Shown here one piece after another: positions 32,871 through 44,562 of a DNA stretch of 64,000 nt; position 1 is the first letter of the stretch, and each line of letters begins with the position of its first letter. This DNA is from Batillaria attramentaria. Taxonomy: Eukaryota; Mollusca; Gastropoda; Batillariidae. The DNA lies in assembly GCA_018292915.2 (NCBI GenBank), contig JACVVK020000056.1, positions 2,199,501-2,263,500 on the forward strand, in the 5' to 3' direction. The notes beneath the pieces were generated by a model. The model worked only from the letters and a program-made list of their open reading frames with translations, did no database searches and was not told the origin of the DNA. A program made the position numbers and the translations under genes.

Positions 32871-33346
32871 CCCTTTTCTTTTCACACTCCCTCATAACGC
32901 CATTAGTAATGAATAAGTTGAGTGTGGGCGTAGATGGAAGAAAAAAAAAAAAGAAGAAGATGGAGTCGTCTGTTCAGGTGTTGCTTGGACTTCTCAGTAT
33001 ACACTCTGAACTGATCTGAACTTTTGTCTGTTTGTCTGTCCGTCCTTCTGTACATGAATAGTAGAAATTGTAGTGTATTCCTGTATTTGTTTGTTTGAGT
33101 GATAGCGTGTGGTGTGCACGTCAGTGTTTGCGAGTGTCGCAATGACAGGGTCGTTAAAATATCTTGTCAAAACGCAAGAATGTTTTGTGCAAAACATTTC
33201 CCAGTTGTGTTCCTACAAGGACCAGGATGAGTGAGCGAGTGAGTTTTTAGGGCTTAAATTCGTGTGAGCACCAAAGACTAATTCGCGACTAAGTGTGCCT
33301 GCACTACTTGAACTGACAAGGATCAGGGAACGATTGTAATTTATGT

Positions 33347-33369
33347 GCTGCTGCTGCTGCTGCTGCTGA
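33347..33369. repeat. (CTG)n trinucleotide repeat
   Basis: Seven to eight CTG units downstream of the RREB1 stop. Confidence 0.9.
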
Positions 33370-33673
33370 CATGCAGGTTTTGGTTGAAAGAAAATGATGA
33401 GCTGAATCCACGTGGGTGGATGTTTGGGTGTGTAACATCCTTTTTCCACCAAGTATGACGAGGCAATGAGAGACTTGACTCCAGGAGGGAGATGATGTAT
33501 AATAATTAATGAGTGTGCCTTTTCCTTTTTCCACAGTTTTAAGATTTTTTTTTCTATTTGGATGCACTTGGTATCTTGAGTTTTTTCGTTTTGTGTGGGT
33601 GTGCTCAAAGAATATATTTTCACTGCGTTTCCTGCCTGTTTCTGAGCTTGGAGCATACCATATGTATCTGCTG

Positions 33674-33727
33674 AGAAATAACATCTGTAAAAGAGTGAGT
33701 GAAATAACATCTGTAAAAGAGTGAGTG
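33674..33727 (+). repeat. Perfect 26-27-bp tandem duplication
   Basis: GAAATAACATCTGTAAAAGA followed by GTGAGTG occurs twice in succession. Confidence 0.9.
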
Positions 33728-34343
33728 TGTTTTTCAAGGAGAGGTGTTCATGGAAAAGGCTGAAATGTACAGAAGCATAATCATTTTACTTTTTCCCTCT
33801 CTTTTTTATTTATTTATTTTCTTTTATTTGAGAATGAGATCTTGGATTATTTATGTGAATGGGACTCGAAAGCTCGATCCCCCGAGCTGGACTGGCCGGT
33901 TGACTGGGGTCTCTTCAAATGAAGTTGTCATAGAAGTGAATCATAGAAGTGACATATAACGTGTGGTGGCTTTGTATGCACATTTTCATTTTCACATACA
34001 ATCATTGCATTCCAATTAATATATTTTTTACAATAGAGTATTTACCTATGTTAATTTATTTGATCATTATGTGTGTGATTGAGGATTATTTTTCCTGTAT
34101 ACTGTACTACAGATTCTGATTTTAATATGTTAGAATTTTGTAGCATTTCTTTCAACTTTGTTAATTTATTGACATTTTCCATACCATTAATTATTTTAAA
34201 ATGAATGTTTTCTTGCTTTTGTTGGCTTATAGAAATACTAGTGTGTGTATAGCTAGTTTAGTAATGCTTTAGATAAATTGTGAACACTTTTGAGTGGGAA
34301 AGTATTATATGTTAATCTCTTCCATAGTCCACATGCGTCACAA

Positions 34344-34530
34344 TTTGTAAGGGTACGTGGGTGTTTGGGAGTTTAACATCCTTTTCCACCATGTATGAGT
34401 GATGTCAACGACGGGACAACGAGAAAAAGGCCAGCTTAAATATTTGGCCCCGGCCCCACCTGCAGTTCGGACTGACTACCCGAGCATTAAAAGTCCAATG
34501 CTCCCCCAGTTTCTAAGACATGCAGCTTCC
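34344..34530 (-). mobile_element. SINE family 3, copy a
   Basis: Shares CTTTTCCACCATGTATGA, GGGACAACGAGAAAAAGGCC and AAATATTTGGCCCC with the copy at 35118. A further fragment is near 33405-33490. It ends in a tRNA-like segment (CCGAGCATTAAAAGTCCAAT). Confidence 0.7.
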
Positions 34531-35117
34531 CCAAACTTATTAACATGATTTCATACCACACCTATCTGCAAGAATCAGGCAAAAGCAGTGGTTCTGTCGT
34601 GGGTGTTTTTCAAGTGAGAGAGATGTTGAAATTTTCACATTTCAGAACTGAGGGGAAGAAAACTACTGAGTGCTGGGCAGAGGAATAAGTTCCTGCGAAC
34701 GAATTGTGTCAATCCCAGTGACTGCAACGTGACGAAAAATCATTCTCATTGTCCATATCATGCTTGTTGTAGCTGAAGTTTGCATCACTGCTGCTTAGGA
34801 TCTTTTTGGTCTTTTACCGCACTAGCATTGTGAACGAGATACATATCCCACCTGACAAGTTGACATTATGTCAATGATAATGCAGTAAACTATACATCTA
34901 TGCATCAGTGAGAAATTGTGATAGCCCCAGTATGGCAGCATTCCTCTGGTTGTGAACTCGAGAATACATAATTATTATATACTGCTGAAGACCTAGAAAA
35001 TGGTTTCATATCATGGTTTCACGAGCAGAAAGGTCTACATTCCAGGTGTGTGTTTGATGAACTTGAAATGTATGAAAGATACAAGTAAAAGTATATTTAT
35101 TCTATAGTATGTGCAAT

Positions 35118-35285
35118 GCCGGAGGGGCGAGGGTGGGTGTTCAGGCTTTCCACCACGTATGGATCTAAGACGGAGCAACGAGAAAAAGACCAGCACAAAT
35201 ATTTGGCTCCAGCCTGGATTCAAACTCATGACCCAAGCATTGAAAGTCCAGTGCTCTACCATTCGGCTGTCCCGGCTCCCCAGGG
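35118..35285 (-). mobile_element. SINE family 3, copy b with tRNA-like head
   Basis: The reverse complement begins GGAGCCGGGACAGCCGAATG and contains an A-box-like GGTAGAGCACTGG and a B-box-like GAGTTTGAATCC. The CCACCACGTATGGAT body matches the copy at 34344. Confidence 0.8.
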
Positions 35286-36106
35286 TGCATGTGTGTGAAG
35301 CACAGACATCCTGTTTGGGATAAATGAGCCTGACACGTATGCTCAATATGATGCAGGCATCAAATGGTCCTTGCCATCCCACATGTGCATGTACACAAAC
35401 GGTGACAAAGGCGTCATAATCTTATGATCTATGGCTGTCCTGAACACTGTATTTTGTGGGATTAAAAGTGTGGGCGGCTTCACGGGGAGACTTCCGAGAC
35501 AGGTTGGAGCGCATATGGGTTTTTTTTTCTGAACACAAGAGATGCCATCTTGAATGCGTCAGTCTGAATGCATTGCACAAGTACCTCACCTTTTACTCTG
35601 ACAGTAGGCAATTCTGAATAGGGTTTCCTAACGCACAGATGGCGTCTTGAGCTGAACCGAACCTGCTTAGTTAGCCATTATGTGTGTGCTTACCTTTACC
35701 TTGTGTTCTCACGGCATGCGCTTCTGATATAAAGAGGAAATCTGTCTCTGGGACTGACAGGCAGTGAAACTAGAGGTTCTGGATGCCTGTTTTGGTTCTG
35801 TTTGGCATGTACATATGTGCGATCAAGTCCTTGTACTTGATAGTAAGGGTTATCTGTTGAGGATATAGTTGTTCATTAGGATAGTTGTTCATTTTACCAC
35901 GTCATTGTATGGTGATGTGATGTTCCGTATCTTATAACAGTGTGAAGTTCATGACTGTGGTGTGGATGCAGTGTACACTGGATGTTGGACCATAGATTGG
36001 AAGAAGAGATCTAAGAAACGAATAAATTCTTTTCTTGCTTTCAGAATGAACTGTGTGGAAATTTTGTGTGTACCTTTGTTGTCATCAGCGTGAGAGAAGA
36101 TATTTC

Positions 36107-36109
<3 letters not shown>

Positions 36110-36148
<39 letters not shown>

Positions 36149-36212
36149 CATGTGCAAGCCATATGTATATCTCTCTCTCCCTCTCTCTCTCTCTCCCCCC
36201 CTCTCGCTCTGC
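36110..36212. repeat. (GT)n and (CT)n microsatellites
   Basis: GT run to about 36146, then CT-rich tract 36168-36212, in the convergent region between RREB1 and ADCK5. Confidence 0.93.
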
Positions 36213-37132
36213 AGACAAATGTGTTGGTCTCTCTCTGGTTTTAATCACTAGCATGTAAATTTGACATTTACGCTCAAAGTGTGAAGAAAAATGCAACAAT
36301 ACAATACATGTACTATAAAAAAAATAAATAAAAAAAAACATTTATATGGGATGTACTTAGACCTTAAAGAAAATATTTCAAAAGATACAAAAGTTTCTGT
36401 TTCAAACAGCCTACCGGTACACACTCACTAAAACAAAAGCGTGAAAAAACGATCGTAGAATAGGAGAATAAATCTGATCACATCATGATTAAACAAATCC
36501 ATGCATAAAACTTCAACTAAGCCTTCAAAAACTGGTACATCTCTGTAATGGGTGACACAGTCTCAAAGACTGATACACTAATTGAATTTTGAACTCTTAC
36601 ACAGCTGCATACGAAATGGATACAACAATAACATCCGCCCCCAGAATAAAAAAGTACTAATGCACATGCAAGAACATGTACTGATTTTCATGATCAACCA
36701 AGACTGGCAGTACATAATTATGTTAATCCTTTTTGAACAGGTTGACAAACATGTACACACATTTGCCGATAAAACTGAGCAACAACATGCACTCAGCTGA
36801 GGTATGCATTGTATATTATCAGATGAACTGGCAACTTGGTGTCACTTCTATAAAGTGACTGAAAGGGAAAAGAAAAAAAAAAATGCCCATCACAGAAGCA
36901 CAACAATGTGATTGTTACCCCCTGACCAACATGAATCTTCCGATTCTCAGCACTCAACACACAGTGTTACTGCTGAAAGATTAAACACAGTATGTCAAAA
37001 ACTGTTCCTCTTTTATGTGTATTATAAACTTACGCACTTGCAACACTTTCAGTTCAAACACGCGACACTGAAGTTGGCTCACATGTACCGGTAACACAAA
37101 TCCATCCAGTGGTCCCGGTACTAGTACATCGC

Positions 37133-37148
37133 TCAAATGGTATCATAC
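37133..37148 (-). CDS. ADCK5: ADCK5 terminal mini-exon with alternative stop upstream
   Basis: Exon 12 ends AAA AG before GTGAGT, a strong donor. Splicing to the acceptor after TTTTCTTTTGCAG (37149) gives ...EEKRYDTI and TGA at 37133-37135. If the intron is retained, the same AGG TGA gives ...EEKR and stops at once. The two products differ by only four residues. Confidence 0.75.
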
Positions 37149-40100
37149 CTGCAAAAGAAAACACACAGAAATACATCAGATTCAGAGACAATGAGTAACA
37201 ATTTGTGGTGGCACCCAACAAAATGGGGATAAAGTCACCCAGCCACTTATAAAAAAAATCTTAGCGATTGAGATTTTTTCACTTTTGGGTACTTAAACAA
37301 CTAGTACAGCTGCTGTGGAAGTTCCAAAACATCTGTGTACAGTCTTGTCACGTGGTCAGCTACAATAGTTTTGGGTGGTTGAAATAACTATACATCTGTT
37401 CACAATGAATGGATGCGGAAAAAATGCCACTTACAAAGCTGTAAGGCTGTTTGCTGAAAGAGTTTATAGGTATGGAGGCCGTTTTATCTTTGCGGAATGT
37501 AGTATTAGAGAAATACGACTTTCTTCAAATGCATGATGCATTTCTTGTACGATTACTACCAGCTGCGAATTTCTATAAATATATCAGCCCAGTCAGTCGC
37601 TCCGCTTCATACTAGCCTTGGGGCTACTTCACACTGGTCAGCTGTGTTATACCTTGATATAACTACTGTTTTGAAGCAAGGAGTTAAGCGTATTCGATGA
37701 AAAATTTTCCACAAGCTTGATGTATGCCTGACAATTCTATAGAGGCTTTAAGATATGTGATATCACCAGCAAGCAGTGACAAACTCACCTTTTCTCCTCA
37801 GACTCGTGCAGTTTCTCAAATTCCTTGATATCTGGGGCTCTGCCAAGCCAGTTCAAAATGCGAAGCCAGGTGCGAATGGCCCACATTCCGACACCAAAGG
37901 TGAAGTTCTCACGCCACACGTGGTAGTCGAACAAGCACCGGTCCCACCATCCGCGCACCCTTCCTATGATGCCGGAGGATTTCACATCCATGTACACTCC
38001 ATTGATGGCACTGAACCAGAGACAGAAAACACCATGTAAAATTTAGTTGGTTGTCTGAGGGCTTCACTCAATTCCTACTGAGCAAGTTTTGGTTGCCGAG
38101 GTTGTGCGCCAGTGGCCTTACAAAAAAATTCATAATTAATTTATTTCTGTATGGAGTTAGATTTGGCTGGGTGGGAGTGTTGTATATTCATTGTACTCAA
38201 GTTTGTGTGTTTCGAGTATCTTCTGTCACTCCAATTCCTTGAAAATGAGAACAACTGTACCCCCAACTGGTTTCGCCATATATACCGGTACGCTCTTAGT
38301 TTTGGAAATGTAAGCGTCCAAGGAATCTCAGTTTCACTTGTAACACTGCAGTTACTGCCACACAGGTTTTCCTCTTCCCTTCTTCGTCAATTTGGGCTCA
38401 AGACTACAGTATCATCCAAATCATCACTTTCACCAGACCCTTCCTCACTACCCATGCCTATAAACACCAAAACGGCGGATTCAGCTACCATCAATATTTG
38501 CATTCTCTCCAACGCACAGACGACAAAAAACCCCAAATCTATCGAATGCAGCATGTATGCAAAACATTCTCCCTTGCAAAAGGGCTGTTAAAGAATGGTT
38601 ACTCCTGCCAACTCATGTGCAATTCTAGCATACAGGGCCAAAATTGAAAGCAGGGTTCACAAGAACACTTCTGAATAAAAAATTACCTGCGAGCCATGAT
38701 GCCGTAGCGATCAACTGTGTGTCCGTGCTCCTTAGTAATGGCACGAATCGTGTTGAGGTTTCTGTGAACAAAATTAAGATAGTCCTGGAACATCTTGTCC
38801 GATCATAGTCAAAGTTTTGCAAAATTACAAGAGCAACTGTAAATATTTCTAACACAAATATGCACTTCTAGACTTCTTGAAAAGCACCCTGAGATGTGCA
38901 AATCAAAGTCTTTTCAGCTAGCCAAAAATACATCAAGTGAGGACAACTCAACAGACAGGCTTGTGTGTGTGTGTGGAAGAAGCCCGCTGCTGGGCATAGA
39001 GGGGTTTACCAGCTGGGCAGTTGTTTTACACGATGTAGGTTCTATTTACCGATCAGCACCCGCTGCACATCATATTACTGTTTGACTAGTTAAGCTGTCA
39101 AACCAGCCCTGCCCGCAGCAGGCTTTGAGGCTGTAGGCATGAACGAAGGTGCACATCTCATTAACAGTACATGCACATGTCCATGCAGCGCACCCACAGG
39201 TTACATGCAGTATCACAGTTGCTAAATGTACCATGAAAATGACTCAGAAGATTAAGTGAACAAGACAAATGAATATGAATACTGAGAAGGATCAGTGCAT
39301 GAATTAGAGGTGCCGGGAACATGCGAATCTCTGCCAAGACTAGAAAGAGAAACGATGACATCAAAATAACATTATATATGTGACCCTCCACCACGAAATG
39401 AGTCGTCTTGTAACATGAACAAATAACACAAGAAGACTCATTTCGTGGTGGAGGGTCACATATTTAACGACAGCGAGTGTGTCAACATCCATGTCCCATA
39501 TTTCAACAGTTACAGAGTGAAACAGCTTGCTGGGTCAAGGCATGTTTCTCTTGTCAGTGCAAAGCAAGAATATACATCTGTGTGCATGACAGGGTTTTGA
39601 GGTCAACAACTTCAGCAGAAAACTGACAATTTTTGACAGTCTGGGAGAAGAAATAAAACTGAACTTGGGAGAAGACTGGGAAAAGAACTAAAAATGAGCC
39701 TGTACACAGAATAGCAGAGGAAAATGGATGAAAACTAGTACCGTATACATACACTGTACACACAAATGATCACCGATTCTGAAACACAATTCTGATCTCC
39801 TCTCAAAGCCTTCCCCCTGCCCCCACTCCTCTCATATGCCAGCCTTTACCTCCAAGCCCCGTTAAAAAATAATAATTAAATCAATAAAAAGGAAAACAGA
39901 ATAATAATAAAATAGCTTCCAAAACACCAGCCTGTCTGTATAGCAAGTTGTCTCACCTGATGACCAACAGAAGACAGCGTGGCATGTCTTTCAGCACTTT
40001 CATGATCTTGTCAAACCGATCCTGCGCCATCTTGCGCATGTACGCAAGGTCAGCGTCTGACATGTGACTCGGTAAGTAATAGGTGTCTCGCCTGATCGGC

Positions 40101-42511
40101 CGTTGCACCAGAATCTCACAAAACAGGGTGTAGTCTAGACAGAACAGTTTGAAAAGCCAGTTACAATAGTGATCTAACATCTTTTACAGTCTTTATCTGC
40201 CAGGCTGCATGGGTGCTCTCTGTCTGATCAAGCCTTGCTGTATAAGTCTGCCGACTTTTCTCAGCCGAAGCTTTTGCAAGCAGGGGACCGACAAAGACGT
40301 GGAAAAGCAACGGCAACCAGCAGGGAAGACTCACCTCAAAACTTTCACAATATCCACATCATACGCCATCATTCAGAATTTGTATGAGGGGCTTTTCTTT
40401 CTGCCAAAATCTGAACACTTTCAGTGAATGCTCAACTGAAACTGTGGCTCTCTTTTCTGAACGGTCAAATGTGTAAGTCATACAACCTTACTGGTAAAGC
40501 ACTTGAGTGCAACCAAACCACAATTCCACACACACACATATATATATAATATTCTACAATGGCAGAATATTAAGTGCATTACACTGTCCACTCTTGAAGC
40601 AGAAACGTGACAGCTGTTTGACAGAGCAGACCTTTTTCATGGTATTCATGGTGGTAAATATGTCTATTATCCAATTTTGGGGAAATTCAGGCCACTCCCC
40701 CATGCGAGAGCATGTTGCCATTAATACAGTGCCCCTTGTTTTCTCTGTGGATATTGTGCAAGAGTGCGTAAATCTTCCCATAAACATCACCACTACAATT
40801 ACCGAAAAATAAGCAACAGTGAGCTGGGCATGTCGCGAAAGACTTGCAGCACTCGGTCATGGATGGCAATAAATTCCTCTCTCAGCGCCTCTTGCTGCTC
40901 TTTGCTCAGACGTTTCCACTCCTTGCGACCCACTGGCTTAGTTCGGAACAGCTTATGGTTTTTCAAGACGACAGGTCTTTGCATCAGCATTATTGCAAAG
41001 ATATGGAAATCTGCATGGCAACACAAGACAGAGAAGCAAATACGATTCAGGAGCATTAAAGTCGGACAGCATGCAGGACAAAACCTGGCTCAGGCTGAGT
41101 CAAATCATGCATCTCAATATAAACAAAGCACCCAGTACAGCAGAATAACACTAAATAATAAAATGGGTACTTAAGGGACGTCCTACCTCTCGCGGGAGCT
41201 CGGGGCGCCTTACAATCAACACACACTCACTCACCCAGAAACACACACAACATGCCTCCACACATACATTTAACTACAAACACATAATGTGCAGCATCAT
41301 ACATGGGCTGCCCCTGGCTTACACACAAACACACACACACACACACGACCAGCAAGATGATGATGTGGCAACAGTTATTGGTTGAAGGCTGTGAAGAGGT
41401 GGTTTTCAGATTTGAAAGTTTTGTGTCTGCAAATCTGATCGAAACTGGGAGATCATTCCAACAAGTCGGACCCTGGTATGAATAACTACGCTGACCAAAG
41501 GTCTTTGTCTTGACATGAGGGACACAGAGACACAAAACATATTGAAACCATCCCCACGAATGTCTACCTTAACTTTTTCACAACCACACACCCAGACCCC
41601 GGGTGCTGACGTGCGAGGACACTTTTACCTGTTATCTCTGCTCACTGTATCTCGCTGTCGCAGAAGTTTGGCATAACTGAGTTTTGAAAACAGTGCATGA
41701 GAAGTATACACTGCTTGTCATCCTGCGCCATTCTCCAAACCTGGTCACATCAAAATCCCATGATGACGCGTCAATATGCAGTAGCTAGTGTTTTCCTCAT
41801 AAAGAGATGAGCTCAATAACAGCTCCTGAAGCACAATAACACTGTCTGGAATTAAGTCAAGGTAATGATCACAATAGGTACCACATAAAAGTACCCACCT
41901 TTTACCCCCAAATCAAGGGAGTATTTCTGCATGTCCTCCTCTCGGAGCATGATGATAGCTTTATAGACCTGACACAGGGCTTTTCTGTCAGGTGGCTTGA
42001 GAAAGTCGTACAGTCCGTGATCCAGAAGGACAAGCTCAGCCTTCCCATCTGCACCTTTTCTCACAAACACTGGTGAAGGACAGGAAGCACGTGTCAGAAG
42101 GCCGCTACGTAGATATATGCACAGTGAACAATTTATGTCCTGAAAGGCCAATCTTCAGACATATTTGGGTGGTATGGTATGGTATGGTATGGTATGGTAT
42201 GGTACGGTACGGTACGGTACGGTACGGTACGGTACGGTATGGCACAGCATGGCACGGCACGGCACGGCACGACATGGTATGGTAGACTTCTCCTCCGCAC
42301 AGAAATCCACCTCTACTGAAATGCTCCTGGTGCCGCAGGGCTAGAGGACGAAGCAGTACAAGCCTGCTGCCGCTAAGCGCTACCTTATGTGCAGCCCTCC
42401 ACCCTGCTTTCCCCTCTGGTGCGTGCGTCAGTATTTCTGTTTACCACGCCACCGGCCAGCCTACTCTTCTTCGAAAGATGAATGTGGGATTATTAGCGTA
42501 CACACTTGATC

Positions 42512-42559
<48 letters not shown>

Positions 42560-44511
42560 GACAAGGATGTGACAGTCTGCACATGACTTTGACTCCAACC
42601 AAAACTCCAACCAAATTCCTGCCCACCAGGGATCGAACCAGGCAGCCTAGGATCCGAAGTCGGATACCTTAACCACTAGACCAAATCCTGCTCATAAATG
42701 GTTCCAAGCTGTTTTGGTGATGTCTAGCACTGTACCATGCAGAGGTACAGCGTCTCACACACTGGCACTCGGCCGAGGGGAGAATTTCAACAGCTCCTCG
42801 TCTACATGTTTTGCAGATTTTCATTATCTTGAGAATGTTTTGCAACTATGAATAACAACTCACACTATCAGTAAGCATTTTGCTTTGTGCCATACCATTG
42901 CCAGGATGTGGATCAGCATGGACGAATCCAGAGAGGAAGATCTGATCAGAGAAACACTGCACCAGCTTGTAGTCCACCTGTAACAAGCAGGTTGTCAGTA
43001 ACCCAGCCTTGCTCAGAAAGACAGAGTACTGAACAAGGGGCCAGAAGGACTAAATTTAACAAGTGTTTAAACTGGGGGAGAAAAAGAAAAAGAATTTGAA
43101 TGAGAGATTGGGTGTTTTGATGTTTTCTGCCTACCATGAGGGTGTTTCAAAGATTGTGTTGCTGAAAAAAGCCCATACGTTTTTTGGCTCTGTCAAGATT
43201 TGAACCCTTGACCTGCCTTTCACCAGTCTGTGCTCAGCCAGTTGAGCCATCCAACATGCTCTTTGATTCAGGGGAATTCAGATGAAACACGGAAGGAAAA
43301 AACAACAAAAAACTAGGAAAACATAAATACATCGACTATGCAGTTACTTACATCTTTCACCGACAGTCCCATTTTTCGGATAGCCTCAAGGTTGCTGATC
43401 TTGTAGCCATCAATGTATTCTGTTGTCAGCACTCTCTAAACAAGGAATTTCTTTTGTTAAACAATACACACGACGGATTGAAACAAAAAGCAGTCAAACT
43501 GCTTCCTTGCTGTTTATGCAAACTCTTCACAGCATCCACACATATTTGGTTGTATTTTTACATATCATCTGCTACTGTTTGGTTCTTAGGTTAATTTTTG
43601 TTTATTTCATTTGACTGCTTACAAAACAAATGAAGCTGCCTTACCTGGAGGCATAAAAACTAAATACAAGTACATCCCATTTTGTTTCAGTTTCTGTGTG
43701 TATGTTGTTGAGCGAACTGTTTCTCCCTGTTCATCATTAAAAGTGCATGTGTGTTCTCTTGCTTCCATACTAGAAACTTTGGTAGGGCTAGCCTCTGGGA
43801 GTGTATAAACAAATTAGGTGTTTTGGGGTTGTTTTTTTTGGTTTTTTTTTTAATAACCGATATGCATCGTACAGAAATATGTCGACTGTGTGTTTTTGTA
43901 ATGGACAGTTGATTAAAGGATGTACAATCTTTTTCCAGTATTTAAAATTATGGTGTCTGTTCATGTATGTGTGCGTTTATGTTTTTTGTGGATGTAAGTT
44001 TGCACGTATTTGGTAATACTGTAGACATTTGTGCCTTGTTTGAATATGAGGTTGACCTTAGAAAAATTTGATTCGTAGTTGTGAAATTGCCCACACATAC
44101 TGTTTTAACATAAACAAATTAGGATTTGTCTCCGAACTAATGCTAGCCATCCTCTCAGACAAGTAGCTGGCGTTTGCTGAGCTGCAACCTCACCTTGCTC
44201 GTCATGTCCCACAAGACGGAAGGCACATAAATATATTTGAGATGGCGGAGATCTGAGAGGCACTGTTCCCCATTGCGACCCTCCTGCTCAAAATCCAGTT
44301 CTTGTCGCAATGTCTCCTTCAAGTCCTGCACCAGAGAATAGCCAAACTTAGAAAATCATTCGTTAGGAACGAAACGACACAGTGAAGCCTACGCTTGTAT
44401 GAATTATCTCATGGTGCTCAATAAGAAAAACACTCACTCCCTCTCTTTTTCCTACACTCATACATACACATGCTGCATCCATGCATCTGTATACCCCCCC
44501 AACCCAACACA

Positions 44512-44562
<51 letters not shown>

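Larger units (their letters stand above)
29402..36026 (+). other. RREB1 3' UTR / intergenic region with AATAAA at 36021
   Basis: No conserved gene follows the RREB1 stop. The first canonical AATAAA I see on the plus strand after the stop is 36021-36026, followed by GT-rich sequence from about 36056, a possible 3' end giving a 6.6-kb UTR. Shorter non-canonical ends are equally possible. A 186-codon open frame starting in the overlapping TAATG at 29401 has no recognisable family. Repeats inside are listed separately. Confidence 0.45.

Noticed and set aside
39957..41010. Reading exons 10a and 10b of ADCK5 as consecutive constitutive exons
   Set aside because: Joining them shifts the frame to TGA within seven codons, and both encode the same structural segment.
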